Origin: Sulfitobacter albidus
Lineage (GTDB): Bacteria; Pseudomonadota; Alphaproteobacteria; Rhodobacterales; Rhodobacteraceae
Length of the DNA stretch: 64,000 nucleotides
NCBI RefSeq assembly: GCF_018200035.1
Contig: NZ_CP073581.1
Span: 2,972,501-3,036,500, forward strand
Direction of reading: 5' to 3'
In this document: one piece after another, positions 48,703-57,673 of the stretch
Position numbering within the stretch: position 1 is the first letter of the stretch
Layout of the letters: each line of letters begins with the position of its first letter
Notes under the pieces: generated by a model
The model's input: only the letters and a program-made list of their open reading frames with translations
Told to the model about the DNA's origin: nothing
Database searches by the model: none
Made by a program: the position numbers and the translations under genes

Positions 48703-49629
48703 ACGTCGCGGTTTTGGGGGCGGTGCCTTTGGCACTGCGTTGGCCATTTCGCTGGGGCAGAACGGTCCTGTGACCCTCTGGGCCCGCAACGCAAACGGCA
48801 TGACGGACGGCGAAAACACGCGCCGCCTGCCCGGCTGCGCGTTTCCCCATACCCTGACCGTCACGGATGATCTGCGGTCAGCCTGCGCTGCGGAAACGCT
48901 GCTGATCGCGGTGCCGATGCAGCAATTGCGCGGATTTGTTGAACGCCATACGGACGCGCTGTCCGGGCGCACCCTTGTCGCCTGCTGCAAAGGGATCGAG
49001 CTTGCGACAGGCTTTGGCCCTGTCAGCGTGATCGGGGACGTGACGCCGGACGCGCGGGCGGCGATCCTGACCGGCCCAAGCTTTGCCGCCGATATCGCGC
49101 GGGGGCTGCCCACCGCGTTGACGTTGGCGGTGTCGCAGGACGGTGCCGCGTTGCAGGCGCAGCTGACCACGCCGACGCTGCGGCTTTACCGCACAACCGA
49201 CACGCTGGGGCCGAAATCGGCGGCGCGCTGAAAAACGTGATCGCGATTGCCTGCGGAGCGGCGATTGGCGCGGGTCTGGGTGACAGCGCGCGCGCCGCCC
49301 TGATGACCCGTGGTTTTGCCGAGATGCAGCGGCTGGCGCTATCGCGCGGCGCGCAGGCGGAAACGCTTGCCGGGCTGTCGGGCTTTGGCGATCTGACGCT
49401 GACCTGCACGTCGGAGGGCTCGCGCAATTACAGGCTGGGGCTGAGCCTTGGCCGGGGCGGAACGTTTGATCCCGGCACCACGGTCGAGGGCGCGGCAACT
49501 GCCCGTGCCGTGGCCAGACTGGATCTTGAGATGCCGATCACCCGCGCGGTTGCAGCCGTGCTCGACAAGCGGCTAGATGTGGGCGCGGCGATGCAGATGC
49601 TGCTCGACCGACCACTCAAGGAGGAATGA
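48699..49629 (+). CDS. gpsA: NAD(P)-dependent glycerol-3-phosphate dehydrogenase, two apparent frameshifts
   Basis: The gene is spread over three frames. One G added in the run at 48716-48720 restores the cofactor loop ([19 protein letters not shown]). One G added at 49207-49210 restores the catalytic-domain motif ([20 protein letters not shown]). The product is then about 310 residues, with [15 protein letters not shown] near the end. GpsA makes glycerol 3-phosphate for phospholipids and is normally essential, so two true mutations are unlikely. It overlaps tsaD and is followed by a YciI gene. Confidence 0.87.
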
Positions 49630-49630
49630 C

Positions 49631-49903
49631 ATGCTGGTTTGCCTGATGGCCCGCGACAAACCCGGCGCGCTGGACGTGCGCGTTGCCAACCGCGATGACC
49701 ACATCGCCTATCTGAAATCCACCGACCACGTGCATCTTGCCGGTCCGCTGCTGGACACTGCGGGGCAGATGTGCGGATCAATGATCGTGCTGGATGTGCC
49801 GGACATGGCCAGGGCCGAAGCCTGGGCCGAGGCGGATCCCTACGCCCGTGCGGGTCTGTTTGAGGCTGTCAGTCTGACCGAATGGAAAAAGGTGATCGGC
49901 TGA
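49631..49903 (+). CDS. YciI family protein
   Basis: The 90-residue protein matches the YciI ferredoxin-like fold: LARDKPGALDVRVANRDDHI-like start, HVHLAGPLLDTAGQMCGSMI and a PYARAGLFEAV segment with the usual His and Asp positions. ATG 49631 follows AGGAGG. It starts one base after the gpsA stop and overlaps the EVE gene start. The biochemical role of most YciI proteins is unknown. Confidence 0.88.
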   Translation: MLVCLMARDKPGALDVRVANRDDHIAYLKSTDHVHLAGPLLDTAGQMCGSMIVLDVPDMARAEAWAEADPYARAGLFEAVSLTEWKKVIG

Positions 49904-50328
49904 TGGCCTACTGGCTGTTCAAATCCGAACCCTCGGTCTGGGGCTGGGACGATCAGGTTTCCAAAGGCGACGCGGGCGAGGAATGGGACGGCGTGCGCAA
50001 CTACCAGGCGCGCAATTTCATGCGCGAGATGGCCGTGGGCGATCTGGGGTTTTTTTATCACTCGCAGAAAGAGAAATCCGTGGTGGGTATCGTCGAGGTC
50101 TGCGCCGCGGCCCATCCCGACAGCACGACCGACGACGACCGGTGGGAGTGCGTCGATATCAAGGCCGTGCGCCCCTTTATCGAATCCGTCAGCCTGGATC
50201 AGATCAAGAGCGAGGAGGCACTGGCGGATATGGTGTTGGTCAACAACAGCCGCCTGTCTGTGCAACCCGTTAAAGAGGCCGAATGGCGGCGCATCTGCGA
50301 GATGGGAAAAACGGAAAGTGGTACGTGA
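49903..50328 (+). CDS. EVE-domain protein
   Basis: The 141-residue protein is a single EVE (YTH-like) domain: YWLFKSEPSVWGWDDQVSKG, WDGVRNYQARNFMREMAVGD and FFYHSQKEKSVVGIVEV. This fold forms an aromatic pocket for modified bases in DNA or RNA. It overlaps the YciI stop (TGATG), so it is probably co-translated in the tsaD-gpsA-yciI run. Its specific target is unknown. Confidence 0.92.
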   Translation: MAYWLFKSEPSVWGWDDQVSKGDAGEEWDGVRNYQARNFMREMAVGDLGFFYHSQKEKSVVGIVEVCAAAHPDSTTDDDRWECVDIKAVRPFIESVSLDQIKSEEALADMVLVNNSRLSVQPVKEAEWRRICEMGKTESGT

Positions 50329-50492
50329 AAAAGGGCTCCGGCACCCCTGCCAGAACCCCTCTCACCCCGTGTGCTCCCATAACCCACACACGTATTCGAA
50401 ATCTGTTCTGGCCATCCTGGCCGTGCACCCTGAGTAGAGCGCGGATCGAAAAACTGCAAGAAAACAGTGTTTTGCATTTAGATCAAAACAAA

Positions 50493-50517
50493 AACGCCCG
50501 CCAGTGAGGCGGGCGTT
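50493..50517 (-). terminator. Rho-independent terminator of the DUF2853 gene
   Basis: On the minus strand a 10-base stem (50508-50517 with 50493-50502, loop of five) is followed by TTTTGTTTT. It lies 21 bases after the DUF2853 stop. The plus-strand side is AT-poorer, so it serves the minus strand mainly. The rest of the 210-base convergent gap shows no gene. Confidence 0.8.
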
Positions 50518-50538
50518 CGGTCGGCACGGCGAGGCGTA

Positions 50539-50880
50539 TCAGCCGTACACGGATTCCTTGCCGAAATGCTTTGTCAGCATGTAGTAGATCACCGCGCGGT
50601 ATTTGTTGCGCTCGGATTTTCCGTAAACCTCGATCACCTTGTTGATCGCCTCCATCAGCTGCGGCCCATCTGCGAGGCCGAGCTTCTTGATGAGAAAGTT
50701 GTTCTTCACGGTCTCAAGCTCGGCGGGCTGGCTGCCTGCAACGGTCGAAGCGTCCGCGTTGTAGATCGACGGGCCGCAACCGATTGTCACCTTTGTCAAA
50801 AGGTACATATCCGGTTCCATCCCGCATTTGTTGCGCAGATCATCCGCGTATTTCGCGATCCACTCATCCCGTTTGCCCAT
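50539..50880 (-). CDS. DUF2853 family protein
   Basis: The 113-residue protein is cytoplasmic, mostly helical and lysine-rich, with WIAKYADDLRNKCGM near the start and YRAVIYYMLTKHFGKE near the end. These match the DUF2853 group of small proteins. GGGAGATTG is upstream of the ATG. It is a single-gene unit with its own terminator. No function is known. Confidence 0.85.
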   Translation of the reverse strand: MGKRDEWIAKYADDLRNKCGMEPDMYLLTKVTIGCGPSIYNADASTVAGSQPAELETVKNNFLIKKLGLADGPQLMEAINKVIEVYGKSERNKYRAVIYYMLTKHFGKESVYG

Positions 50881-50995
50881 CGGCCAATCTCCCTAGTCTG
50901 ACGTGCAGCTGTTTGCGCTGCTGTTTGCAGCGTTACGATACGCGGACATGTGTGCAAAAGGAAATACCCCAGTTAATTTCCCCCCTGAACGGCAA

Positions 50996-51023
50996 AAGAC
51001 CCCCGGCAAATGCCGGAGGTCTT
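50996..51023 (-). terminator. Hairpin terminator of the PRC-barrel gene
   Basis: On the minus strand two stem segments (GGTCTT/AAGACC and CCGGCA/TGCCGG with one mismatch between) close on a two-base loop and run into a TTTT stretch. It lies 22 bases after the PRC-barrel gene stop. Confidence 0.7.
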
Positions 51024-51044
51024 CGGGTCTAGCCAGAGCGACTA

Positions 51045-51803
51045 TCAGCCGTCGCTGTTTTCGTCACCATCGTCGGCGTCGTACTCATCGCCGAGCGCGG
51101 TTGTTTCTTCACCGCCATCTTCCTCCATCGCGTCCTCATTCGACGCGTTATCGGAATTTGTCATGCTGTCGGTAGCAGCCGGTGCTGCCGCAGCATTGTC
51201 GGCGGGTGCGTCAGCGTCCTCTTCCATGGTGCCGGTGGCGGCGGTGTCTGCGTCATCCTGCATAATGCTGTCGCTTGCGACATCACCCTCAGTATCCGCA
51301 TTCACGTCCATGTCTGTGGAGCTTGCTGCCGCGTTGTCGGTGTCGGACATCAGCGTCGAAATGAGGGTCTCACCGGGCAGACTTTCGGCGCCGGATTCGT
51401 CAAACTCCGGGATCGCTTCAAGTTCTTCCTTCGTGCGGTCCAGAACGAACGCGGTGTAGTCTTCGTTCAACTCAAAATCTTCGAGCGGCAGCGCAACGGT
51501 ATATTCACCCAGTCCAAGGAAGCCACCGATGCCGATCACGGCTTCGGGACCTTCGAGGACGTAGTCGATTTCACCGACGTCTTCGCCGTTCCCATCGATC
51601 ACTTCGAAACCGATAACCTGCTCGACTGTCATCTGATCGATGCTTGTGAACTCGGGCTCAACGGGCGTGTCGATCACCTTTGGGTCGGTCGCGACGGTCT
51701 CGTTCATATCGGTAGCAGGGGCGTTTTCTGTGGCGGTCTGCGCCAGTGCGCCAGTTGCCACGAATGCCGATACTGCGGCGGTCATCATCAGGTTCTTAAA
51801 CAT
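51045..51803 (-). CDS. Exported PRC-barrel protein with acidic tail
   Basis: ATG 51801-51803 follows AAGGAGAAAGTA; earlier in-frame starts lack this. The 252-residue protein has a signal peptide (MMTAAVSAFVATGALAQ) and a PRC-barrel domain at about 60-125 (VIGFEVIDGNGEDVGEIDYV; YTVALPLEDFEL). The last 100 residues are low-complexity and rich in Asp, Glu, Ala, Thr and Ser. PRC-barrels mediate protein contacts. The strongly acidic tail suggests metal or cation binding in the periplasm; function unknown. Confidence 0.85.
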   Translation of the reverse strand: MFKNLMMTAAVSAFVATGALAQTATENAPATDMNETVATDPKVIDTPVEPEFTSIDQMTVEQVIGFEVIDGNGEDVGEIDYVLEGPEAVIGIGGFLGLGEYTVALPLEDFELNEDYTAFVLDRTKEELEAIPEFDESGAESLPGETLISTLMSDTDNAAASSTDMDVNADTEGDVASDSIMQDDADTAATGTMEEDADAPADNAAAAPAATDSMTNSDNASNEDAMEEDGGEETTALGDEYDADDGDENSDG

Positions 51804-51929
51804 TACTTTCTCCTTTGCTGTGCCTTCGTGAGGCTCTGGCAAAGAAACAAATATCCCCCGATCTGGTTCCCATGATTGTGATTTGACAGCCTTCGGGGTC
51901 GGCAAAATTTTGCCAACCCCGGGTTTTGA

Positions 51930-53315
51930 TCAGTAGCGGTAATGCTCTGGCTTGAATGGCCCGTCGGGGGAGACGCCGATGTAGGCCGCCTGCTCGGGAT
52001 CGAGCTTGCTGAGCTTTACGCCGATGCGGTCGAGGTGCAGGCGCGCGACCTTTTCATCCAGATGTTTCGGCAGGATGTAGACGTCGTTTTCGTAGTTGTC
52101 GCCGTTGTTCCACAGCTCCATCTGCGCGAGCACCTGGTTGGTAAAGGAAGCAGACATCACAAACGAAGGGTGGCCGGTGGCGTTGCCGAGGTTCAGCAGG
52201 CGCCCCTCGGAAAGCAGGATCAGACGATTGCCCGACGGCATCTCGATCATGTCCACCTGTTCCTTGATGTTGGTCCATTTGTGGTTCTTGAGGGAGGCCA
52301 CCTGAATTTCATTGTCGAAATGGCCGATGTTGCCGACGATCGCCATATCCTTCATCTCGCGCATGTGCTCGATGCGGATCACGTCCTTGTTGCCGGTGGT
52401 GGTGATGAAGATATCGGCGGTCGATACCACGTCTTCGAGCAGCACAACCTCGAAACCGTCCATTGCCGCCTGAAGCGCGCAGATGGGATCAACTTCGGTG
52501 ACTTTGACGCGCGCGCCGGCGCCCCGCAGGGACGCGGCGGAGCCTTTGCCCACGTCGCCGTACCCCATGACCACGGCGACCTTGCCTGCCATCATCGTGT
52601 CGGTGGCGCGGCGGATACCGTCAACCAGCGATTCCTTGCAGCCGTATTTGTTGTCGAATTTCGATTTTGTCACAGAATCGTTCACGTTGATCGCCGGGAA
52701 TGGCAGGCCGCCGGATTTCTTGAGATCATAGAGGCGGTGCACACCGGTAGTTGTTTCCTCGGAGACGCCCTGGATCTGCTCTTTCATCTTGGTGAACCAG
52801 CCGGGGGAGGCTTCCATGCGCTTGGCGATCTGCTTTTGGATCACCTCTTCCTCTTCAGAGGTCGCGACGCCGAATTCTTCGCCGCCTTCGATACGCGCGC
52901 CCAGCAGGATGTAGAGGGTGGCATCGCCACCGTCGTCGAGGATTAGATTTGGCCCCTCGTCGAACATGAAGGATTTGTCGAGGTAATCCCAATGCTCCTC
53001 AAGGCTCTGACCCTTGATCGCAAACACGGGTGTGCCGCCCGCAGCAATGGCCGCGGCGGCGTGGTCTTGTGTCGAGAATATGTTGCAAGAGGCCCAGCGC
53101 ACGTCAGCACCAAGGGCCACAAGCGTCTCAATCAGAACAGCGGTCTGAATGGTCATGTGCAGGGACCCAACGATCCGCGCACCTTTAAGCGGTTTTGCGG
53201 CGCCGTATTCGTCGCGCAGCGCCATCAGACCGGGCATTTCGGTTTCGGCTATGTCGAGTTCCTTGCGACCGTATTCCGCAAGGGAGATGTCTTTGACGAT
53301 GTAGTCGTTGGCCAT
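51930..53315 (-). CDS. ahcY: Adenosylhomocysteinase
   Basis: The 461-residue protein has the SAHase hallmarks: [19 protein letters not shown], the NAD-binding [18 protein letters not shown] and a C-terminal end in KPEHYRY with the conserved Lys-Tyr pair. It splits S-adenosylhomocysteine to adenosine and homocysteine. AAGGAG lies before the ATG. No riboswitch could be recognised in the 65 bases upstream. Its closeness to regBA is a known feature of this bacterial group. Confidence 0.98.
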   Translation of the reverse strand: MANDYIVKDISLAEYGRKELDIAETEMPGLMALRDEYGAAKPLKGARIVGSLHMTIQTAVLIETLVALGADVRWASCNIFSTQDHAAAAIAAGGTPVFAIKGQSLEEHWDYLDKSFMFDEGPNLILDDGGDATLYILLGARIEGGEEFGVATSEEEEVIQKQIAKRMEASPGWFTKMKEQIQGVSEETTTGVHRLYDLKKSGGLPFPAINVNDSVTKSKFDNKYGCKESLVDGIRRATDTMMAGKVAVVMGYGDVGKGSAASLRGAGARVKVTEVDPICALQAAMDGFEVVLLEDVVSTADIFITTTGNKDVIRIEHMREMKDMAIVGNIGHFDNEIQVASLKNHKWTNIKEQVDMIEMPSGNRLILLSEGRLLNLGNATGHPSFVMSASFTNQVLAQMELWNNGDNYENDVYILPKHLDEKVARLHLDRIGVKLSKLDPEQAAYIGVSPDGPFKPEHYRY

Positions 53316-53380
53316 GTCGGCGCTCCTTCAATCAGGTATGAAGGGCGCATATCACCGAGGGATGCAGGGCGCAAACGCGG

Positions 53381-53686
53381 TTAGCTGTCGTTGCGTGCCT
53401 CAAGTGCTGCCAGCAACTGCTCGGCATCGCGGTCCGGCGACCAGTTCTCACCGGTGGCTTCCACACACGCATTACCGTCCGCGAGGGTGCGCACCAGTGT
53501 CCATGTGCCCGACGCGTCCGAAACCCACAGACGTGTATTGTCCTGCGACGGTCCTGCGACAGGTGCTTCGCCGTACCAGTCAATCAGCGACGATTGCATT
53601 TCAGCGGCGGGCATGCAGACGTCCTGTGCGACGGCGGCGGTGCCAAGGGTCGTTACGGTCAGTGCGGTTGCGATCAGCGTTTTCAT
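53381..53686 (-). CDS. Small secreted protein of unknown function
   Basis: ATG 53684-53686 follows AAGGAGG. The 101-residue protein has a signal peptide (LIATALTVTTLGTAAVAQ) and a mature part with two cysteines (QDVCMPAAEM; DGNACVEATG), which could form a disulfide. The region around WVSDASGTWTLVRTLADG looks beta-rich. It lies 65 bases upstream of ahcY on the same strand. I do not recognise a family. Confidence 0.75.
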   Translation of the reverse strand: MKTLIATALTVTTLGTAAVAQDVCMPAAEMQSSLIDWYGEAPVAGPSQDNTRLWVSDASGTWTLVRTLADGNACVEATGENWSPDRDAEQLLAALEARNDS

Positions 53687-53785
53687 TGGTGCCTCCTTGA
53701 TGTCGAGGTAACCTCCAATAAGATGCCGAAGTTCCTGAAAAAGTTTTGGGAACCTTTTGGCCTTTCGCGGAAACAGAGGTGCATC

Positions 53786-54382
53786 GTGGCGCAAAAACCA
53801 AGGGCGTGGCAGCGGATGTTGTCGGGGCGCAGGCTGGATCTTCTGGACCCGACGCCGGTGGATATCGAGATTGAGGATATTGCGCATGGCCTTGCTTTTG
53901 TGGCGCGCTGGAACGGGCAGACGCAGGGGGATTTCGCCTATTCCGTGGCTGAACATTCCCTGCTGGTCGAGACGATATTCGCCCGTATCGCGCCGAACGC
54001 GCCGGTGAAATGGCGGCTGGCCGCGCTGCTGCACGATGCGCCGGAATACGTGATCGGTGACATGATTTCCCCGGTGAAAGCCGCCGTTGGCCCCGGCTAC
54101 GGCGCGCTGGACGAGCGGTTGGAAGCAGCAGTGCATATCCGGTTTGGCCTGCCCGCAAAGGTGCCAGCGGCGGTCAAGAAACAGATCAAACGTGCGGACC
54201 GTGTCAGCGCCTGGATGGAGGCCGTGCAGATTGCCGGTTTCTCGGAAGCGGAGGCCGACAAGTTCTTTGGACGCCCGGACCCGGCCCTGCGCGAGGGGCT
54301 GCACATCCGCCTGCGCCCCCCGGTCGAGGTCCGCGCCGATTTCACCGCACGACACGCAGCCCTTCTGAAGGAAATGCCATGA
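53786..54382 (+). CDS. HD-domain nucleotide hydrolase (YfbR-like)
   Basis: GTG 53786 has AGAGG seven bases upstream and the product then begins just before the conserved PRAWQRMLSGRRLDLLDPTP; ATG 53723 would add 21 unconserved residues. The 198-residue protein has the HD metal site (VAEHSLLVE, LLHDAPEYVIGDMISPVK and a later KRADRVSAWMEA). YfbR-like enzymes remove phosphate from deoxynucleoside monophosphates; the substrate here is untested. It overlaps the GNAT start by four bases. Confidence 0.85.
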   Translation: MAQKPRAWQRMLSGRRLDLLDPTPVDIEIEDIAHGLAFVARWNGQTQGDFAYSVAEHSLLVETIFARIAPNAPVKWRLAALLHDAPEYVIGDMISPVKAAVGPGYGALDERLEAAVHIRFGLPAKVPAAVKKQIKRADRVSAWMEAVQIAGFSEAEADKFFGRPDPALREGLHIRLRPPVEVRADFTARHAALLKEMP

Positions 54383-54864
54383 TCCACGTTCGCCCTGCGA
54401 TGCCGCTCGATGCGGGCTCAATCGCGAAACTGCTCAATGAGATCATCGAGATTGGTGGCACCACGGCGCTGGTCGAAGCCGTGACCGCCGAGGACATGCG
54501 CGCCTCAATGGCCGCGGAGCCTGCGCGGTCTGCCTGGCACGTGGCGCTCAACGAGGCGGAGCAGGTGGTGGGATTTCAGTGGATTGCGCCCAGCGATCAG
54601 CTGCCGGTGGACGCTGCCGAAATCGCGACGTTCGTTCAGGTCGGGCAGACGGGCCTGGGGATAGGATCCTCGCTGTTTTCGGCCACGGCAAAAGCGGCAA
54701 AGCGGTTGGGCTATGTCTGGATTCGCGCCAACATCCGTGCCGATAACGACGGCGGGCTGACCTACTATCAAAGCCGGGGCTTTCGGGACTATGACGTCAT
54801 CGAAGGGTACGAACTTGCCGACGGCACCACCGTCGACAAAAGGCTCAAACGCTATGACGTGTGA
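54379..54864 (+). CDS. GNAT-family N-acetyltransferase
   Basis: The 161-residue protein starts IHVRPAMPLDAGSIAKLLNE and contains the acetyl-CoA loop in QVGQTGLGIGSSLFSATAKA (V-x-x-x-x-R/Q-G-x-G pattern, about 90-109), followed by IRADNDGGLTYYQSRGFRDY. It would acetylate an amine on a small molecule or protein. ATGA overlap with the HD gene indicates co-expression. The substrate is not evident. Confidence 0.9.
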   Translation: MIHVRPAMPLDAGSIAKLLNEIIEIGGTTALVEAVTAEDMRASMAAEPARSAWHVALNEAEQVVGFQWIAPSDQLPVDAAEIATFVQVGQTGLGIGSSLFSATAKAAKRLGYVWIRANIRADNDGGLTYYQSRGFRDYDVIEGYELADGTTVDKRLKRYDV

Positions 54865-54876
54865 CGCGCACGCGCC

Positions 54877-55431
54877 TTAGCGCGGGCTGCGCTTTGCCAA
54901 AATCCGCTGGAGCGTCCGGCGGTGCATGTTGAGCCTGCGCGCCGTTTCAGACACGTTGCGATCACACAGCTCATAGACGCGTTGGATATGTTCCCAGCGC
55001 ACTCGATCCGCGCTCATCGGGTTTTCGGGCGGCGGGGGTAGATCATCCCCTTTGGCCAAAAGCGCGTTGGTGATATCGGTCGCGTCGGCGGGTTTGGAAA
55101 GATAATCCGTCGCGCCGATTTTGACCGCGGCGACGGCCGTGGCAATCGCACCATAGCCCGTCAGCACGACGACACGGGATTCGGGCCGCTTTTCGCGCAG
55201 CACCTCGACCACGTCTAGGCCGTTTCCATCTTCCAGCCGCAGATCACACACGGCGTAGGCCGGGGGCCGGGCCGAGGCGATGGCCTTCCCCGCCGCAACG
55301 GAATCGGCGGTTTCGACTTCAAAGCCGCGTTTCTCCATCGCCTTGGCGAGGCGACGCAGAAATGGCTCATCGTCGTCCATCAGCAGAAGCGATTTATCGG
55401 GGCCGAGATCGTAGGTCTGTTCAGCGGTCAT
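54877..55431 (-). CDS. regA: Redox response regulator RegA/PrrA/ActR
   Basis: The 184-residue protein has a receiver domain with acidic pocket MDDDEPF (18-24), phospho-acceptor D63 (VCDLRLEDGNG) and Lys in LSKPADATD. A proline linker (LPPPPENP) leads to a Fis-type helix-turn-helix (VSETARRLNMHRRTLQRILA). This matches RegA of Rhodobacter in length and numbering. It controls photosynthesis, respiration and carbon or nitrogen fixation genes in relatives. It is in the same orientation as senC, 70 bases downstream of it. Confidence 0.96.
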   Translation of the reverse strand: MTAEQTYDLGPDKSLLLMDDDEPFLRRLAKAMEKRGFEVETADSVAAGKAIASARPPAYAVCDLRLEDGNGLDVVEVLREKRPESRVVVLTGYGAIATAVAAVKIGATDYLSKPADATDITNALLAKGDDLPPPPENPMSADRVRWEHIQRVYELCDRNVSETARRLNMHRRTLQRILAKRSPR

Positions 55432-55501
55432 GGCGGGCGTGCCTCATTTATTCAATTCACTGTTTGAACAGAGATATGGCGCGCCACGCGGCGTTTTCAA
55501 A

Positions 55502-56104
55502 TCACCCGACAAAGCACGCCAGCCGGTCGGCCAGCTGCTCGGGCGACAACTCGCGCCGGAAGAAATCGACGAACCCGTCCTCCGGAGTCACCAGGTAGCT
55601 GAAGGTCGAATGATCCACGAGGTATTCGTCATCTACCGGGGGATGCGCCTTGTAGTAGGTGCGGTAGGCCTGGGACGCTGCGGCGACCTGTTCCGGGCTG
55701 CCGGTCAGGCCGATCATTCTCGGGTGCATCGCCTCGGCAAAATCACCGACAACTTCTGTCGTGTCGCGGGCGGGGTCGACAGTAATGAAAACGGGTGTGA
55801 CAGATTGTCCGCGCGCCTCGAGAATCTCGATTGCCTGCGCGTTGCGGTCCACGTCAAGCGGGCAAACATCCGGGCACATGGTGTAGCCGAAGTAGATCAG
55901 CGTGGGCTCTGTGATGACGTCAGCGTCTGTGACGGTCTCGCCCTCGGCGTTGACCAATTCAAACGGCCCACCCAGCGCGCCGCCCGCGACCTGACCGGCG
56001 CGGCACTCTGCATATTGATCGTCACCTGACTGGCTCATCATGGTAAAGGCGATCAGGGCGGCACCAGTGATGACAACGGCGACGATTGCGGCGATACGGA
56101 CCAT
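55502..56104 (-). CDS. senC: SCO1/SenC/PrrC copper-binding thioredoxin-like protein
   Basis: ATG 56102-56104 follows GGAGAG. The 200-residue protein has an N-terminal membrane anchor (IAAIVAVVITGAALIAFTMM) and the copper site C77-x3-C81 (GYTMCPDVCPLD) with H165 (VDHSTFSYL). It acts in the periplasm in copper delivery to cytochrome oxidase and, in relatives, in RegB signalling. It is divergent from regB and upstream of regA, the standard arrangement. Confidence 0.95.
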   Translation of the reverse strand: MVRIAAIVAVVITGAALIAFTMMSQSGDDQYAECRAGQVAGGALGGPFELVNAEGETVTDADVITEPTLIYFGYTMCPDVCPLDVDRNAQAIEILEARGQSVTPVFITVDPARDTTEVVGDFAEAMHPRMIGLTGSPEQVAAASQAYRTYYKAHPPVDDEYLVDHSTFSYLVTPEDGFVDFFRRELSPEQLADRLACFVG

Positions 56105-56122
56105 TTGAACTCTCCTGCGGCT

Positions 56123-56136
56123 GCGCGCATGCGCGC
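56123..56136. promoter_or_regulatory. Perfect 14-base GC palindrome between senC and regB
   Basis: GCGCGCATGCGCGC lies in the 106-base space between the divergent senC and regB starts. Its GCG-rich arms resemble loosely the GC half-sites bound by RegA, but spacing does not match clearly. It is a candidate autoregulatory site. Confidence 0.35.
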
Positions 56137-56210
56137 GATTGTGGATGAATTGCCGCAGATCTAGGCTAGGTTCAGCAGGATCGAAAGTCACAAACGAGTG
56201 GGGCGCGCAG

Positions 56211-57611
56211 ATGACGCAGCCGATGATCAGACCGACGAGCGAGCGCACACGGGCCAACTGGATCCGCCTGCGCACCATGATCGTGATCCGGTGGGTGGCA
56301 ATTGCCGGGCAGCTGACGGCCGTTCTGGTCACTCCGCCGCTGTTCGGGATCGACCTGGAACTGGGATGGTGCCTGTTCGCCATTGGCGCCTCGGTCATCG
56401 GAAACCTGATCGCGGGCTTCGTCTTTCCCGAAAACAAGCGCCTGTCGGAAGCGGAGAACATGGCGATGGTCATGTTCGATCTGGTTCAGTTGAGTTTTCT
56501 TCTGTTCCTGACGGGCGGGCTGAACAATCCGTTTGCGCTTTTGCTTCTGGGTCCGGTCACGATTTCAGCCACGGCGCTGAGCCTGCGGGCCACGCTGACG
56601 CTGTCGGCGATGGCGATTATCAGCGTGACGGTTCTGGCGGCGTTTCATCTGCCCTTGCAAACGAATGCGGGGGATGAGCTGCGCATTCCGGGGCTGTTCG
56701 TCTTTGGGCATTGGATCGCGCTGGTGATCGGTGTGGTCTTTACCTCCGCTTATTCGCGCCGCGTCACGTCGGAAATACACATGATGGCCGACGCCCTTGC
56801 CGCGACCCAGATGGCGCTGGCAAGGGAGCAAAAGCTGACCGACCTCGGCGGTGTGGTCGCCGCCGCCGCGCACGAGCTGGGCACACCGCTGGCCACGATC
56901 AAACTGGCGAGTGCGGAACTCGTGCAGGAGTTGCGGGATAAACCGGACCTGCGCGAGGATGCGGCGCTGATCGTCGAACAGACGGACCGTTGTCGGGATA
57001 TACTGCGCGACATGGGCCAGGCCGGGAAAGACGATCTGCATATGCGTCAGGCTCCGCTTATCACTGTTGTCGAAAGCGCAGCCGAGCCGCATCTGGAACG
57101 CGGGAAGGACGTCATCATCTCTCTCAACGAAGACGATGGCCCCGCAAGCGACCAACCTGCAATCCTGCGCATGCCCGAAATCATACACGGTCTGCGCAAC
57201 CTCGTTCAGAACGCGGTCGATTTCGCCGATACCACGGTCTGGATCGAAGCGCGGTGGAGCGAAACGTTCATCACCCTGCGGATCGTGGATGACGGACCAG
57301 GCTTTCCCAGCGGAGTTCTGGGACGCATTGGCGATCCCTTCATGAGCCGCCGCAAAAGGGGCAAACTGCGCGGACGCCGCCCCGGGTATGAAGGCATGGG
57401 CCTTGGCCTGTTCATCGCCAAGACCTTGCTGGAGCGGACGGGAGCCGTGCTTCGCTTTGCCAACGGGACCGATGAGACGGCCCACATCGGTGCTATTGTC
57501 GAGGTTCGTTGGCCGCGGGCGCGGATCGACGCGCATGGCGCGCAGGACGCCCGCATCGATAAGCCCAACCGTCGGATCGATTTCAACGCAGCCGCACGGA
57601 CGGGTGGTTAA
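56211..57611 (+). CDS. regB: Redox sensor histidine kinase RegB/PrrB/ActS
   Basis: From ATG 56211 the protein has 466 residues. Six membrane helices span about 25-195. The quinone-binding heptapeptide GGLNNPF lies at 102-108. The phospho-acceptor is H221 (AAAAHELGTPLATIK), and the redox cysteine is C261 in RCRDIL, matching the known switch cysteine region. ATPase boxes follow (NLVQNAVDFADT; DDGPGFPSG; GMGLGLFIAKTLLERTG). It phosphorylates RegA when the quinone pool is reduced. Confidence 0.96.
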   Translation: MTQPMIRPTSERTRANWIRLRTMIVIRWVAIAGQLTAVLVTPPLFGIDLELGWCLFAIGASVIGNLIAGFVFPENKRLSEAENMAMVMFDLVQLSFLLFLTGGLNNPFALLLLGPVTISATALSLRATLTLSAMAIISVTVLAAFHLPLQTNAGDELRIPGLFVFGHWIALVIGVVFTSAYSRRVTSEIHMMADALAATQMALAREQKLTDLGGVVAAAAHELGTPLATIKLASAELVQELRDKPDLREDAALIVEQTDRCRDILRDMGQAGKDDLHMRQAPLITVVESAAEPHLERGKDVIISLNEDDGPASDQPAILRMPEIIHGLRNLVQNAVDFADTTVWIEARWSETFITLRIVDDGPGFPSGVLGRIGDPFMSRRKRGKLRGRRPGYEGMGLGLFIAKTLLERTGAVLRFANGTDETAHIGAIVEVRWPRARIDAHGAQDARIDKPNRRIDFNAAARTGG

Positions 57612-57673
57612 CACTTTGTTAATGTCTTGAACGGCACCGTGAAAGGCGGGTTGGTCTGGGACTGGATATCATC

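Noticed and set aside
53316..53380. SAH or SAM/SAH riboswitch before ahcY
   Set aside because: The 65-base leader shows only an ordinary ribosome site and no pairing that fits these riboswitches.
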